This document shows positions 1 to 11,997 of a stretch of DNA of 64,000 bases, piece by piece (within the stretch, counting starts at the first letter, position 1; each line of letters starts with the position of its first letter). A program made the translations under genes and the position numbers. The notes under the pieces are model-generated. The model did not search any database. It was not told where the DNA came from and was given only the letters and a program-made list of their open reading frames with translations. The stretch comes from Dichetophora obliterata (taxonomy: Eukaryota; Arthropoda; Insecta; Diptera; Sciomyzidae), in the NCBI GenBank assembly GCA_963920525.1, contig OY986436.1:32831069-32895068 (forward strand), written 5' to 3'.

Positions 1-959
1 CGTATTGAAACTAAATGTATGAAGAAGTAAGTCCTAATTTAATTTGATTTATATATACAAAACTACATTCATACTGTTTGTAACGAAGAACTAAAAAAGT
101 TTGCATCGCAAAAATTTTATAATGAAAACCATGTTTTCAGTACATTCTTTAATTCAAAGCTTAAAGTTTTGGAAATATTCGCATGTAAGGATCGTTCATT
201 TTATGTGTGCTGTGTAGTGCTCACATTACTTTTATTCTTTTCTTACTGTTTTACAACAAAAACGGGGTAGTTATATTTTTTAAAACTCATAATATAATTT
301 TGAGTCAAAACAAATAAGTCATAGAAAATGTAGTATAAAACGTAGTAGTCAAATGTACCTTTGGATATTTCGTGTAATGAAAAAGTTTCATATTCATGCA
401 ATCAAATGCTTATTCTGATATAAAAAATTGCTGCTTTAAAGTAAGTTTTGACATTGGTTTTTCGAAATGACAACTTAGACTTTCAAAATGTCTGGTATTG
501 ACAAATTTGTGTTTGAAAGTCGACAAATCTCCGAAAAATTGGATTTTAGGGACTCTAAACCTGTTCCAAAAAAACTACAAAAACACTTTCACCCCAGCAT
601 TCAAAAACAGCTTGAGCACAAATAAAATATTTGTTTGGACATCCTTATAACCATATTAAAAATCAAATCAATATAACACGAAAGAGTCCGAATATACAAA
701 ATTTTTATATCGTACAAAATAAATTCTTTTTTAAAAAAATGTAGAGCACGTATTACTATTTTTGGGGTGCCTAAAGCTCTTGGACAGGCGCTGATTATAC
801 CTTTGATTAAAATTTCAAGATCCTCGCTTTTATGTGTGCCAAGTTATTTGGTTTTGTTAAATTTTGGCTGTAAGCACCACCTGTTGCAAAATGTTTGCAC
901 TAAGTACACAACAAACAGCTTTCTATACAGAAAGCTTAGTCCATAGCTTTTGCAGAGTA
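1..959. other. AT-rich spacer without a recognisable gene
   Basis: No open frame here looks like a protein. The sequence is AT-rich and ends at the left arm of a large inverted repeat. Confidence 0.6.
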
Positions 960-2215
960 ACATCCCGCTTGTAAAAATTTGTCGGTGATGACATTGTAAT
1001 GCAGAACTATAAGCGGGGTGTGACAAAATCTTGTTTGTGCTCAAATTATTTTCTTTTCATTGTTCAAACAACAGTTTGACTTTACTCGTCTATGGAGAAA
1101 CATCGTGTTTTCTAGCAGGTAGTTTTGCAGTGAAGTGTTTTTCAAAATTATTAATCTTTATGTTTAAACAAATACAATAACTAAGCGTTATTCAACATAA
1201 ATTCTGAAATGCTCGATAAAAGCAAATTGTAAAAATTATTGTGAAAAAACTATTGAAAAATTTGTGGCGTCATTTGCCTTTGTTTGCTTCTTTAGGTGTG
1301 TTCTCTTTCGTTTTCGTTGTATTCTTGGCGTAGAGACGATTTTCGTTCAATTGGTTTTGTTCTCTCAAATTTTGTGCGTCATTTTTTGTTCTCTCCTATC
1401 TTGTGCATACCTACTCCCATAGTCGCTTACTGTGTAAGGCAGACCATCCATCAGTGTTTTAGCGGCCATGTCTGAACAAATGTAATTGAGAATTGTAAAC
1501 AAGCTTTGGAGGCCTCGCAGCTACATTGTATTTAAGATATAACTGGGTACGCCATGTGTCCATTTACCACAGAAATTTTTTAACCGTGCTCACATTTTCT
1601 GTGTTCGATGAGCATAAAAAATTAACCAATGGTAAATGGACACATGACGTAACAATTTATTTCTTCAATAAAATGTAGCTGCGAGACTTCTAACGCCTGT
1701 GTACAATCTGAATAACTTTTGTTCGGGCACAGCCGCCAAAACACAGATGACATCTACTTTATTCAGTTAGTTGTAAGTAGATATGCACAAGATAGAAGGG
1801 AATGAAAAATGACATCAAAATTAGAGAATCCATGAAAGAAATGAACGAAAATCCTCCTTACGCCAAAAACACAACGAAAACGAAAGAGAACACACCGAAA
1901 AAAAGCAAACAAAAGCAAATGACGCCAGAAAAAATTTTACAGAGCATTTCAGAAATAATGATTAATAAATAACACTTGGTTATGTAATAAATAAAACTTT
2001 TTCTAGCTTAAACATATAGATTAATAATTTTCACAAGCACACTTCAAAGCAAAACACGATGTTGCTACACAAACGAATAAAGTCAAACGCTTGTTTGAAC
2101 AATAAAAAGAAAAGCTCACATTTTTTTAACAAAAAAGAAGTGAGCAAACAAGATTTTGATTCCACTTACAGCTTTGCATTACAATGTCATCACCGACAAA
2201 TTTTTACAAGCGAAT
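960..2215. repeat. Large near-perfect inverted repeat (foldback-type)
   Basis: The two halves are reverse complements almost to the centre near 1590. Examples: the stretch with GTCGGTGATGACATTGTAAT at about 980-1000 returns inverted at about 2175-2205; GGCGTCATTTGC near 1265 returns near 1915; GTGTCCATTTACCA near 1556 returns near 1630. A half-copy of the same family lies at about 8900-9060. No coding capacity is visible. The structure fits a foldback transposon or a hairpin-RNA source. Confidence 0.8.
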
Positions 2216-2264
2216 AAGCATGTATATTCTCTCTTGCTCAATAAGCGTGAGCGTAGTTTTATTT

Positions 2265-2908
2265 AAAGGTACTTTTATGTAATATAAGCGATTCTGAAGG
2301 CTTTTTTTTAAAGAATGCTACAAAAACATGGTCAGAGATTGATATGAAGTTTTTTTATTGATTGCAACAATTATCAATTAATTATTTTTTGTGATATCAT
2401 TTGTGTGTACGTGACATTTTCTGAAGGGCAGGATCTTTTTTCTTCTGGAATAACATGATTTGTAACCATTTGAAACAAAAATATACATTTGTAAAGTAAA
2501 CACTTACGCCGAGGTAGTGACTTCGAGTTTTTGTAAACATATTTGTTTGTAAGAAAATAACGCGTCTTTAAAGTTAATTGTTTAAAAAATGGGTGTAAAT
2601 TTGAGTACATAACTAGCTGTAAATTTATTTTCAGGCTCATTTTTAAAAGAAGATCGAAGTCACTATCTTGGTGTAAGTGATATATATTTTTTTTTCAGAT
2701 GATTACAGATCATGTTATTTTGGAAGCAAATCTTTTCGCATCGCTTCATGACAACATCTCAATCATGCAAATGACGTCACAAAAAAATGTTTATGTACTT
2801 TAATAATTGTTGAATTCAATAAAAAAAAAACTTTATATCAATATATCTGACCATTTTTTTGTAGTATATTTTAGTTCAGAATCGCTTATATTACATAAAG
2901 GTACCCTT
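2265..2908. repeat. Second inverted repeat, adjacent to the first
   Basis: The left end (AAAGGTACTTTTATGTAATA...) and right end (...ATTACATAAAGGTACC) are inverted copies. The match runs inward through GCGATTCTGAA, the TGGTCAGA segment and the ATTGATAT segment. The interior has no convincing coding sequence. It is probably a non-autonomous DNA element. Confidence 0.7.
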
Positions 2909-3815
2909 AATTTCTCTTGTATTTTTTAACGGTATTTTATGTTTTCTAAATTTGGTTTTCCCATTACCTTCGTATCGTTATTATACTTAATTAAAAAAAA
3001 AACTTTAAAAACTAAATTGGTTAAAAAGTACAGAGGGCATATGTATACATATGTATCTATACAGATTGCTTGTAAGGAATTACTTGATTTTTTGTTTATT
3101 TGCCTGCCAGAAAAACACCATAAAATGAAGTCTTAACTTTACAAAAGATTTTTTTTTTACGTTAAACTATTTGGGGTTCCTCTACAACCCATTAACATTA
3201 AAGCGGTTTTTCGTTAAGTTAAAAAACAAATGATAGAAATATATATTTCTTTTTTTTTTTATTCAAAAAAAGTTCATTTTAAAAAACGATACCAAAAAAA
3301 AGCACGTAAATCACTACAGTAGTGACACAATTGATCAATAGAAGCTAGGTCAAAGTCCTTCCAAGGGCTGAAATGGCCAGTTTATTTATATTTATTTATA
3401 GTGACAAAAATTTATATTAGTCTTTCCAAAAGGCACTTTTAATTTGAAATAGGGCTCCTAGGCATACCGTATGAGTTCTAAGGTAAAAAAAGTAAGTATG
3501 TGTATACTTACGTTAACGATATTTCGATGGCCTAGATGTGGACACAGTTGCTGTTGTTGTTGTGGTTGGCTCTATTTTTTAATCGTTACAACTGCTCATC
3601 TGTTGTCTTTTTTCTACAACGTTCTTTACTTCTTATTCGCCTTTTAATATTGTTTTTTATTATTCTGCTTTTTGCTTCTTCTGCTTCTACTACTTTCCCT
3701 CTTTTTATCTTCTTCGTCCATTTCTTATGATTTTTTTATACGTCCTCCTTTTCTAACATTTTTAACAGCTTTTTAGCATTTTTTTTATTTTTTTCTTTTC
3801 TTCTAGTGCTTCTTC
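2909..3815. other. 3' flank of gene A, with coding-like relics
   Basis: On the minus strand the codons right after the gene A stop stay in frame for 17 more residues (EEALEEKKKIKKMLKSC, then TAA). Around 3590-3740 another minus-strand stretch still reads as Glu/Lys/Ala codons (VVEAEEAKSR). Several TTTATT motifs (AATAAA on the minus strand) could be polyadenylation signals. The left part is AT-rich spacer. A block of about 60 bp near 3325-3385 recurs inverted near 16845-16900. Confidence 0.45.
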
Positions 3816-4920
3816 TTACGGGTTTGCTGCCATTTCTTCTAATATTTTTTTTCCTACTACTTTCATTTCATTTGTTACAAGTTCTTCCACTTTCTGTCTG
3901 ACTGCTTCTGGTACTGCTACTTTTACTGCTGCGTCTTGTGCGGCTTTTGCTTCTAGTGCTTTTGCTGCTGCTTCTTGTGCTGCTTTTTCTTCTGCTGCTG
4001 CTTTTGCCGCTGCTGTTGCATCGCTTACTGCTTTTTGTTCATCTGCTACAGCTTGTGCTGCTGCGGCATCTGCCTTCAGTTTTTCTTCATCTTGGACTTT
4101 TTTAATTTCAGCTGCAATTGCATCTGCTTTTTCCTGGTTTTTAATTTGTGCTTGTTTGTCTGCTTCTATTTTTGCTGCTGCTTCAATTTTGTCTACCTCT
4201 TCTTTTATCTTTTGGTTGACTATGACGTCATTAGCTGCTTGTGCATCTCTTTCGGCTTGATTTGCTTCATCTTCTATCCTTTTTGTTTCTGCTGCTGCTG
4301 CTGCAGCAACTGCATCTCTTTTTTTTTGTTCAGCTTCTGCTGCTCTTTTTGCTTCATTTTCTGCTATTTTTTGTTTTTCTGCGTCTTCTGCTGCTTTTAT
4401 GGCATTTGGTTTTGCAGCTTCCCATTCTGCTTTCTTTCTATCCTCATCTTCTTTTGCTTTTTGTTTTTCTGCATCTTCTGCTGCTTTAACGGCATCTGCT
4501 TTTACTTTATCTGTCTCCGTTTTTATTGTAGCTGCATTTTTTGCTGCTTCTGCTGCTATTTCTTCTTGTACTTTTTTTACTGAAGCTGCTTTTTTTGCCT
4601 CTGCTGCTGCTGCTGCGTTAGCTGCTTCTTGTGCTGCTTGTGCTGCTACTTCATCTTTTTTTCTTTGTACTGCGGCTTCTTTTTCTTTTTGTGCTTCTGC
4701 TGCTCTTAGTTTTGCTGCTTCTTCTGCTTTTTTTGCTTCTTCTTCTAGTGCTGCTTTTATTTCTGCATCAGTTAATTTTTGAAGTCTTTGTTCTTCTTGT
4801 TTTTTTCTTGCTTCTTCTGCTGCTTTTATTGCTTTTTGTCTTGCTTCTTCTGCTGCTTTTAATGCATTTTGTCTTGCTTCCTCTGCTTTTCTTAATGCTT
4901 CTTCAATGATAGCATTAACA
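3816..4920 (-). CDS. Gene A exon 2: secreted Ala/Lys/Glu-rich helical protein
   Basis: This is the main coding exon of a predicted two-exon gene; the protein is 395 aa when joined to exon 1 at 17169-17251. The acceptor on the minus strand is TTTTCAG before TGTTAATGCT. The split codon GA|T preserves the frame, and all 368 following codons are open to a TAA at 3818-3816. The protein is almost only Ala, Lys, Glu, Gln, Asp and Arg. It has one Trp, few Pro and no Cys after the signal peptide, so a very long alpha helix or coiled coil is expected. Imperfect internal repeats occur, such as AIKAAEDAEKQK twice and several KAAEEARQKA-like units at the N terminus. Alanine is nearly always GCA, which suggests growth by triplet slippage. 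A segment around residues 275-345 aligns with residues 135-205 of gene B, both containing ADEQKAV. I do not recognise a named family. A structural, glue, silk-like or accessory-gland role is possible but unproven. Confidence 0.78.
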
Positions 4921-5869
4921 CTGAAAATTAAAATAATTATTAAAATTATTTAACATAACACAGTACTGTTTAAATTACTTATTAACGAAAACCAGAAATA
5001 TTTATGCATGTAGTTTGAAAAATTATGATACATGTTTTACGCAACTCAGCAGTACGGCCGATCTGAATAAAATTTTTCTACTACGAACATTATAGCAAAG
5101 TCCTTGCTGACGAGAAACTTTTGAAAGTTTAGAGTTGGCACTTTTTCGGCAAAATAAAAACATGGTGGGCAGGTGACGGGATTTTACTCTTTGTAAAATT
5201 ATTATTTTATGTACTTGAATTAAGTGAGGGTTAAATTTTATGAAGAAGATCATCAGCATACTATCTTTAATTTAAAGTTTTTATTCTGAATTTTCTAACT
5301 GGGAACCTTGAATTCACAATACACTAGCCGTAACAATTTTTTCATGTCATTTTCTTTATCTCCTAGGGGTATTCACTGTAGTATTCCTGTACATACTAGA
5401 GGTATTCACACTGACTTGGGTAGTTGGGTATAGAAAAATTGAGTACTTTTGATAATTGTGAGCATCCCAAAATTTCAATTGGGTACTAAGTAGAATAGTT
5501 TTGTGTACTGTGCATTTTTGTCCGATCTTCGCAGTTTATGTAACTGATGAGAGATGAGTGACAGCTTGAAGAGGGCTACCACCAAATTAATTTTTATCAT
5601 TTTATATGAGCAAAATTTAGGCCATTAATTCGACATAAAAAAAGTTATTTTATATGTTATTATTATTATTTATTGAAATTAGAAGACATAAGTAAAATAA
5701 GAACGACGTTCTTTGAAATAAAACATCAAAACTCAACAATAATAGTTGGACTCCATAAAAATAACATAAGCATTAAGACTAAAGTAAAGCAAAAATACAA
5801 CAACAAACATGAAAATATTAAATGGGAGAAAAACTGAGAAATTGACACTTTAAAATTTAATCGCCTCTG

Positions 5870-6200
5870 TGGTGCATTGCGCTAATGCGCGCTTGCACGG
5901 CGTATCACAAAGATTTCTGATGAAGCCTTAAGCAGGGCCGAAATTGCAATAAAATCAGCTAGTGATTTTTTCCTTTCAATATTGAATAAAAGTTGTTGTT
6001 GTTGTTGTTGTTTCTTTGAAAAGATTCGTTAGAACAAATAATTGTTCTAACTTTGACCTAAAGCTCAATAAACGATTTTAAACTATCAAACAACTAGAAT
6101 TTGTATTTAAAATCAAGTATGATTTAAACTTTCAAACATTAAGAATTTGTATTTAAATCATAAAAAATCAACATAATAAATAACAAGGTCTTTTAGAAAA
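5870..6200. repeat. AAC/TTG-rich dispersed repeat, copy 1
   Basis: A (GTT)n run is followed by TTAGAACAA, GACCTAAAGCTCAATAAACG and CAAACAACTAGAATTTGTAT. The same string order occurs at 37471-37800 (as a hairpin), near 13060-13310 and at 48281-48600. It is a dispersed non-coding family. Confidence 0.6.
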
Positions 6201-6230
6201 AACTTTAATCAACGTAAAAACATTAAAATA

Positions 6231-6700
6231 AAGGGTCCGCCAAATAACTTTTTTTTAAAGTTCTATAAAAAACTTCTGGATATTTTCTCAAATTTCTTTT
6301 TTAATTTGAAAGAACAATCCTTCGGCTGCCTCGGCTGGCCATGCAGTAGCCTACACGATCGGTCCAATTTTTAAGCACATTATCGATTGTGTGCAGCTGT
6401 ATTTCACCAATGGCTTCACGAATATTGTCCTTTAAAGCGTCAATTGTCTCTGGCTTGTCGGCGTAACACATATCTTTGAGGGCACCCCACAAATAATAGT
6501 CCAACGGTGTTAAATCGCAGCTCCGAGGTGGCCAAACGACATCAGCTCTGGGGCTGATAATGCGATCTTCAAAAACAGGGCGCAAAACATTGAGTGTAGC
6601 TTGGGCTGTGTGGCACGTAGCGCCGTCCTGTTGAAACCAAATGTTGCCAATATCCTCCTCTTCAATTTTTATGAACAAAAATTCGTTCAACATGGCCCGA
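6231..6700 (-). pseudogene. Mariner-type transposase, C-terminal fragment
   Basis: The open frame at 6301-6693 encodes about 130 aa with hallmarks of the Tc1/mariner DDE domain. WFQQDGATCHTA carries the second catalytic Asp, and WPPRSCDLTPLDYYLWG lies at the third catalytic position. The C terminus (VGYCMASRG...) looks near-natural. The N-terminal helix-turn-helix and the first catalytic Asp are missing, and upstream sequence stops resembling the family just before MLNEFLF. Beyond the stop, AAAGGGTCCGCCAAATAAC near 6231-6250 may be the element's end. It is a 5'-truncated, inactive copy. Confidence 0.85.
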
Positions 6701-7351
6701 CAACAGAGATATTAACCTTAATAACAGCTATTGTAAATTTGGTGGCCTTTGGTGTCACTGTTCTTGAGATCTTAGGAGACACCACACGGACGATTTTATA
6801 TATACAGAAGGGAGGTTTAAGTAGGCATGACATCATTTATATAGTGAGCACCACTTGGTCTCATAGCACATACATACTAAGTTTAATTATAAAAACATGC
6901 ACAACTCAGGAATTATAATGATTTCTGAAAAGCAGGCGCAGTAATATTTCGGCCACGCCCATTTTTGTTTAAGTTTCCGAGAGTAACCATACAAACTAAA
7001 TTACAAAATTTTTGTGCAATATAACCGAATTTGTCTGAAGTATAGCGTTTTTATTGATTTGTGGGTGGTAATAGGGGGTGTGGTAATTTTTTTGTATTAC
7101 TAGCGATATTAGTCTTGACAACATATGTTGTAAATCTGATGCCTTTAGGTCAATTATTGCCTTACTTTGCAAAAGGTGGTAACACATGGAAAAAGTACTC
7201 AATTTGAATAAATCAATCTACCCAAACAAGTCATGGGGTCAGCGAGAGTAGATTGGCAGATGGGCACTTGGGTACAATGACACTTTACTAAAACAAAATG
7301 TACGGCATTTGCCAATCTACCCAACTACGCAAGTCAGTGTGAATACCCCTA

Positions 7352-8529
7352 CCATGTATTTTGGATTGAGACTTTTGCCAAAGTTATTGCAAAATGTTTG
7401 GTTCAAGAAATTTAGCAACAATTTGTTCCCATTGAAATATTCTGAGGGTTTCAAAGCTATCCCTTCAAAGTAAATAATATAATGCCACTCAGGAATGAAG
7501 CCTTTTAGTGATGTCAAAGAAAGTTTTCAACGACTTATCTACATCTTAGCAAAAATTTGTATTCTACAAAAACTTACCCTTACATGTGTTACAAGACCTT
7601 TGCCTAAGCCTCTGCAAAAACAGCCCCACAATACTGTCAGAAACTATCAGATAATATCATATACGTACAAATCACGTGCACAATAACAATTATCGGCAAC
7701 GACAAGAAATTAAATTTGCCGTGCATTGCACCGCTATACTTCTCAACAAGTTCTTGATGACGAACACATGGGAAGGTACGGTTTGCCATGCTTCGGCACC
7801 GCTCGAAGGCGTACTGTCTAGTCGTTCTCTTACTTAACAACAGGTTAGCAATTTTTGTAACGAACTAACGCAAGATTATTCGGCGACACATTGTGGTTAG
7901 TTTTCTTTTGTATTCTGTTAATGCTAATACAAACTAATGCATAAATGGTCTTGCATGAGTGCATTTTCAAAACATTATTGCATATGTTTGCACTACACTA
8001 ACAAAATACGCAGATTTGCACTTGTTACTTTTTTGCAAAAATGCACCACTGAAAACGTCTAGCTTATAAGTGCTACGCATACTCAATGGATTGCAAGCTC
8101 AATCGGCTGATCAACTGATTTCAGCTGTTTGCTCCCTGGGCTATTTTTAAAAAGTTGTGGACCAACATTCTACGTTGCATTGATAATTTTATTTAGTAAT
8201 CTTTTTCGACAGGCATATTCTTATCGGAATGGAAAACCACCCACATCTCACTGATATTTACATTATTGATTATTCTTTCTTCTTCTTTCTGATTAGCCTT
8301 TCTTATTCTTATTGAGAAATAACACATTATTCAATATTGTACCCAAACACATGATTGAGAAATATCGACCTATTGTACAGCTTTCGATAATTTCTAATGT
8401 GTTTGATCAAGTTGTCAACAGAATTTTATTTGTTGTAAGTAAACCACTCAACAGCACGGATTCTTTGTTCGTTGATCTAAAAATTTTGTCTAATTTTTGT
8501 TTTAATGCAATTAAGAGGGATTCTAGGGT
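7352..8529. other. Intronic sequence without recognisable features
   Basis: Small open frames here have no recognisable motif. I see no repeat ends or RNA gene. Confidence 0.5.
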
Positions 8530-9070
8530 ACATAAAATATTCATACTATTATATAAAAGGCTTCTCGCGTATCTGCGACGACGTTAAACTTAAAAACTAC
8601 TGAACCGATTTTAATTGTTCTTTCACTTGTGTAAAGCTATATGTTTAACTTAAAATCATACATCCTTTATTATTTTAAAACTCTTAAAAAATATTAAAAT
8701 TTAAATTTTTAAAGTAGCTAAAAAACCAAACATAAAAATCATTGGTTTATTAAATTGTTAGACACACAAGCAGCATAAGGCTTTGTCTCTCTGTTCCTCT
8801 GCTATAGTGTTTCTCAGTGTTTCTTTTACGGTGTCGGGCAGCTTTGCATATTTATACTCTCTCATATTGAGTATGTATTAATGAGCGCCTTAAAGAGCAT
8901 ACTGAAAACAGCCCAGTGGTAAATGGACACATGAGGTAACCAAGTATTTATTATATACAATGTAGCTGCGAGGCCTCCAACACCTTTGCTCAATGCGTTA
9001 TTATATTTGTTCGGGCATGGCCGCTAAACAACTGATGACTTCTACCCTTACACAGTAAACCGCTTTTTGC
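8530..9070. repeat. Helitron/DINE-like end and half-copy of the 0.96-kb hairpin family
   Basis: ACTATTATATAAAAGG near 8545 followed by CTACTGAACCGATTTTAA near 8596 is the pattern of DINE/Helentron 5' ends in flies. At about 8918-9040, GGTAAATGGACACATGA, ATGTAGCTGCGAGGCCTC and TTGTTCGGGCATGGCCGC match the centre of the inverted repeat at 960-2215. Confidence 0.55.
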
Positions 9071-9619
9071 AGAGTTCTTATAAGACATAAGGTTATTTTT
9101 TTTCTCTAATTTATATTGCGAAATTAAATAAATGTGTATTGGACGGACTGTCAACAACAAATATACCAACAGACGGATAATGTGGGATACAGGTAAACAG
9201 ACGGGCATGTAAAAATGCAGACGAATAGTTAAAATAAAACAAATATTTTTAAGCTAGATTAAAAACTAGATTTTGCAGTAAGGTGGAGCGAAAACTATTT
9301 GTTTTTTTGCAAATTTTCCCGGCCGCGGTACAGTTAAGAATGAATGTAAAACTAATTATAAAGTATGTGCGCATTAATTAATTGGTATTGCTAAGAAAGT
9401 ACTGCTAGATGTGGTGTCAGGAAAAATTCATTGGCAAAATCTTTAAACTAAAATTATTTGAACAATGTGTAACCCAAAACTGCTTATTTTTAATCATGAT
9501 TTTAGAAAATTATAAATCTTTCAAAAACTTGTTAAATAAAACAAAATGAAAGGTTTGTTTTTTATATGAAACGAAAATAGATTCTTGAGGGAAAATATTA
9601 TCGGGATATAGTAAATCTA

Positions 9620-10565
9620 CAGTCAGCAAAAAAAAAAGTTGTACACTAACCGAAATCAAATAAATTGAGATAAACTGTAAAAAGTATAGAGTAAATATAT
9701 ACTTATTATGTATCAAAGTAAAGCTTGAAACGCATACTGTAACATTAAATAAAAATTATCTTCCAATTGTCTCTATTCCAAGAGAGAAAATAACAAAAAC
9801 AAAAATATGCCAATTTCACTCAGCAAAAAAAAAACTTGTACACTTGTCTCATTCGTTATGAAAAGAGTCCCGTTATAAAATGTAAAAGCGAATATTGATA
9901 ACTTTGTATGTAAAGTTATTGGAGTTTTGTTTTTCAAACTGATCGCAGCATTCTATATATTCGTTAAGTGTGAAAAGATGGCTAGAAAACAGATTTCAAA
10001 AGATTTAAAAGAACTAATCATAAAACTACGGAATGAAAAAAACTCATTGCGAGATATTGGGAAAATAGTTAAAAAACCCCACACTACGGTTCAGTATGTA
10101 ATAAAAACATTTGAAAAAAAATAGACTTTTGAAAGACCCTGTGGAAGTGGACGCCCTAAGAAGATTAATAAAAAGGCCTTGATGGAAATATGGGATTCAA
10201 TTCCTGAAGAAGTGACGATAAATCTGGTCCACTCGATGCCAAATAGGCTCCTAGCAGTAAAAAACGCCAAAGGCCACCATACAAAATATTGATAAATCAT
10301 AAAATTTCGTATTTACTTGAATATTTTTAAGTTTTTTTTTAGTATAAATGTTTTTTTTTTGCTTAGTGAAATTTTAATATTTTTACTTTTGTTATGTTTT
10401 TCGAAAAGTATAAATAATACGGAAATAATTTTTAATACATGTTATAGAATGGATCTCAAGCTTTTATATGATATATAATAAATGTACATTCACTTCATAC
10501 TTTTCACATTGTTTTTCAATTTGTCTGAATTCAGTTAGTGTACAACTTTTTTTTTTTGCTGATTG
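9620..10565 (+). mobile_element. Tc1-like element, internally deleted
   Basis: The ends are long inverted repeats of about 100 bp: CAGTCAGCAAAAAAA...GTTGTACACTAAC on the left and the inverse ending GCTGATTG on the right. TA flanks both sides (9618-9619 and 10566-10567). The interior keeps the start of a transposase on the plus strand: MARKQISKDLKELI, then LRDIGKIVKKPHTTVQYVI, a helix-turn-helix. A premature stop follows FEKK, and the frame jumps to the C-terminal tail (IPEEVTINLVHSMPNR). The catalytic core is missing. A second terminus-like copy near 9822-9850 points to rearrangement. It is non-autonomous. Confidence 0.85.
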
Positions 10566-10566
10566 T

Positions 10567-11043
10567 ATATCTATACTATTATTATATAAAAGGAGACTAA
10601 CAAATTTCAAGTCAGACAAGCTCGGTAACCGCCGAACCGATTATTTTTTGATAATTCTTTATATTAGTTCTTTAATTAAAATTCGATAATTCTTTGATTA
10701 TTCAATTCCTATGATGATTTCAAGTGTCATAGCCTACTAAGTTTTTTGAAAAATCTATTCTTTAATTATTACAAAACTCACGTATTTTATTTGATGCTTA
10801 CTTTCAACAAGCAGCACAATACAACATCAAACAAATGTTTCCTCTCTTTGTCGAAAGAGTTTGTCTAAATCTAGCACTACAGCCATGTTGTGTTGTTGCT
10901 TTCAGGGAGATTCTTGCCGTGATTCATTGTTGATTAATTTCCTTTGCAAATGTTTTGAGGGGAGTTGCCAGAATTCAGTTATTAGCATACGTTATGTTTT
11001 GTAGGCTTGCCAGCTGACTTTTCCCGACTTGAGATTGTATTAG
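10567..11043. repeat. DINE/Helitron-like fragments
   Basis: CTATACTATTATATAAAAGG near 10571 and GCCGAACCGATTATTTT near 10630 match the dispersed DINE-like family seen elsewhere in the window. The remainder is plain AT-rich sequence. Confidence 0.5.
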
Positions 11044-11061
11044 TCTATCTATCTATACATA

Positions 11062-11097
<36 letters not shown>

Positions 11098-11107
11098 TTA
11101 TCTATAC
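11044..11107 (+). repeat. TCTA microsatellite
   Basis: This is an almost uninterrupted run of TCTA/CTAT tetranucleotides. It directly precedes a DINE-like start (CTATACTATTAAAAGCG). Confidence 0.9.
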
Positions 11108-11189
11108 TATTAAAAGCGTTGTGACACTGCACGGATGTTTGTCAGTTACGCGAGAACCACTGAACCGATTTAGACGATTAGGTTATTTC

Positions 11190-11989
11190 TAGTGTCCGAC
11201 CGAAATCGTAATTTTGGCCGAAACCGAAACCGAATATTCGGCTATTTCATAATATTCGGCCGAAAACGAAACCGAAACTGGTTATTAATCTGAAAATTTA
11301 AGTTTTTTCAAATAAATTTTTTTTATTAAAAGGAAACAAAAGTACTTTAGTACACATAAATAAAATTAATATAAACAAAGTATTATTTGAATATTAAAGT
11401 TTAAAATAATTAATTGAAGTTTACTATAATAATAAATGAGGTAATTTTTTTATTTTTTATTACAAAAGTATTGCGTACTTTATATCTTCCGTACACATTC
11501 AAAATAGTATGCACCTACAATGCACATTTTTATATAACTACAAAACAAAGTATTTTCGTTTTTTTTTAAAGGTTTAGCATTATAAAAATAGAAATATTTC
11601 ATTTTCTTTGCCTTTATTCCACACACAAATCGTTGGGAAGTTCAGTTATCAGTTTTTGGCTTCAGTACCTATAAAAATTTAATATGAATTGCAATAGAGA
11701 TGATAGAATCTAAAATGATAGAAGAACGCATAAAATTAACCAAAATGTTTTGCGTTAATACGAGAAATCAAATTATAGACGAATTAATAATTTTTGTTTT
11801 GTACAATGCGTTGTAAATATTTTTATATATGAATTAAATGACTGATGCAAGAAGTTTTTACCAAAAGTTTCGGCTAGTTTCGGTTACTCGGCCATATTGA
11901 GGCCGAATAGCCGAAACTGGCCGAAACTGACAAAAAGGGCCGAAACCGACCGTAACCGAAACCGAAATCGAATATTCGGTCGGACACTA
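11190..11989. mobile_element. hAT-type MITE, 800 bp
   Basis: The ends are TAGTGTCCGACCGAAAT and its near-perfect inverse ...GGTCGGACACTA. The 8-bp duplication GTTATTTC flanks both sides (11182-11189 and 11990-11997), which is the hAT signature. Subterminal blocks of CCGAAACCGAAACCGAAT/ATTCGGC are repeated in both orientations. There is no coding capacity. It interrupts a DINE-like repeat, so it is younger than that repeat. Confidence 0.88.
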
Positions 11990-11997
11990 GTTATTTC

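Larger units (their letters stand above)
5399..7349. mobile_element. TA-flanked DNA transposon with TIRs
   Basis: The left end reads GAGGTATTCACACTGACTTG and the right end is the inverse of GGGGTATTCACACTGACTTG. The match continues through the TAGTTGGGTA segment. TA dinucleotides flank both ends (5397-5398 and 7350-7351). The interior carries a mariner transposase fragment and a copy of an AAC-rich repeat, which may be nested insertions. No complete transposase is visible. Confidence 0.7.

Noticed and set aside
3975..4782. Long Cys/Phe-rich and Leu-rich plus-strand ORFs opposite gene A
   Set aside because: They are antisense shadows of GCA/GAA/AAA codons. The minus strand gives a coherent signal peptide plus helix protein.
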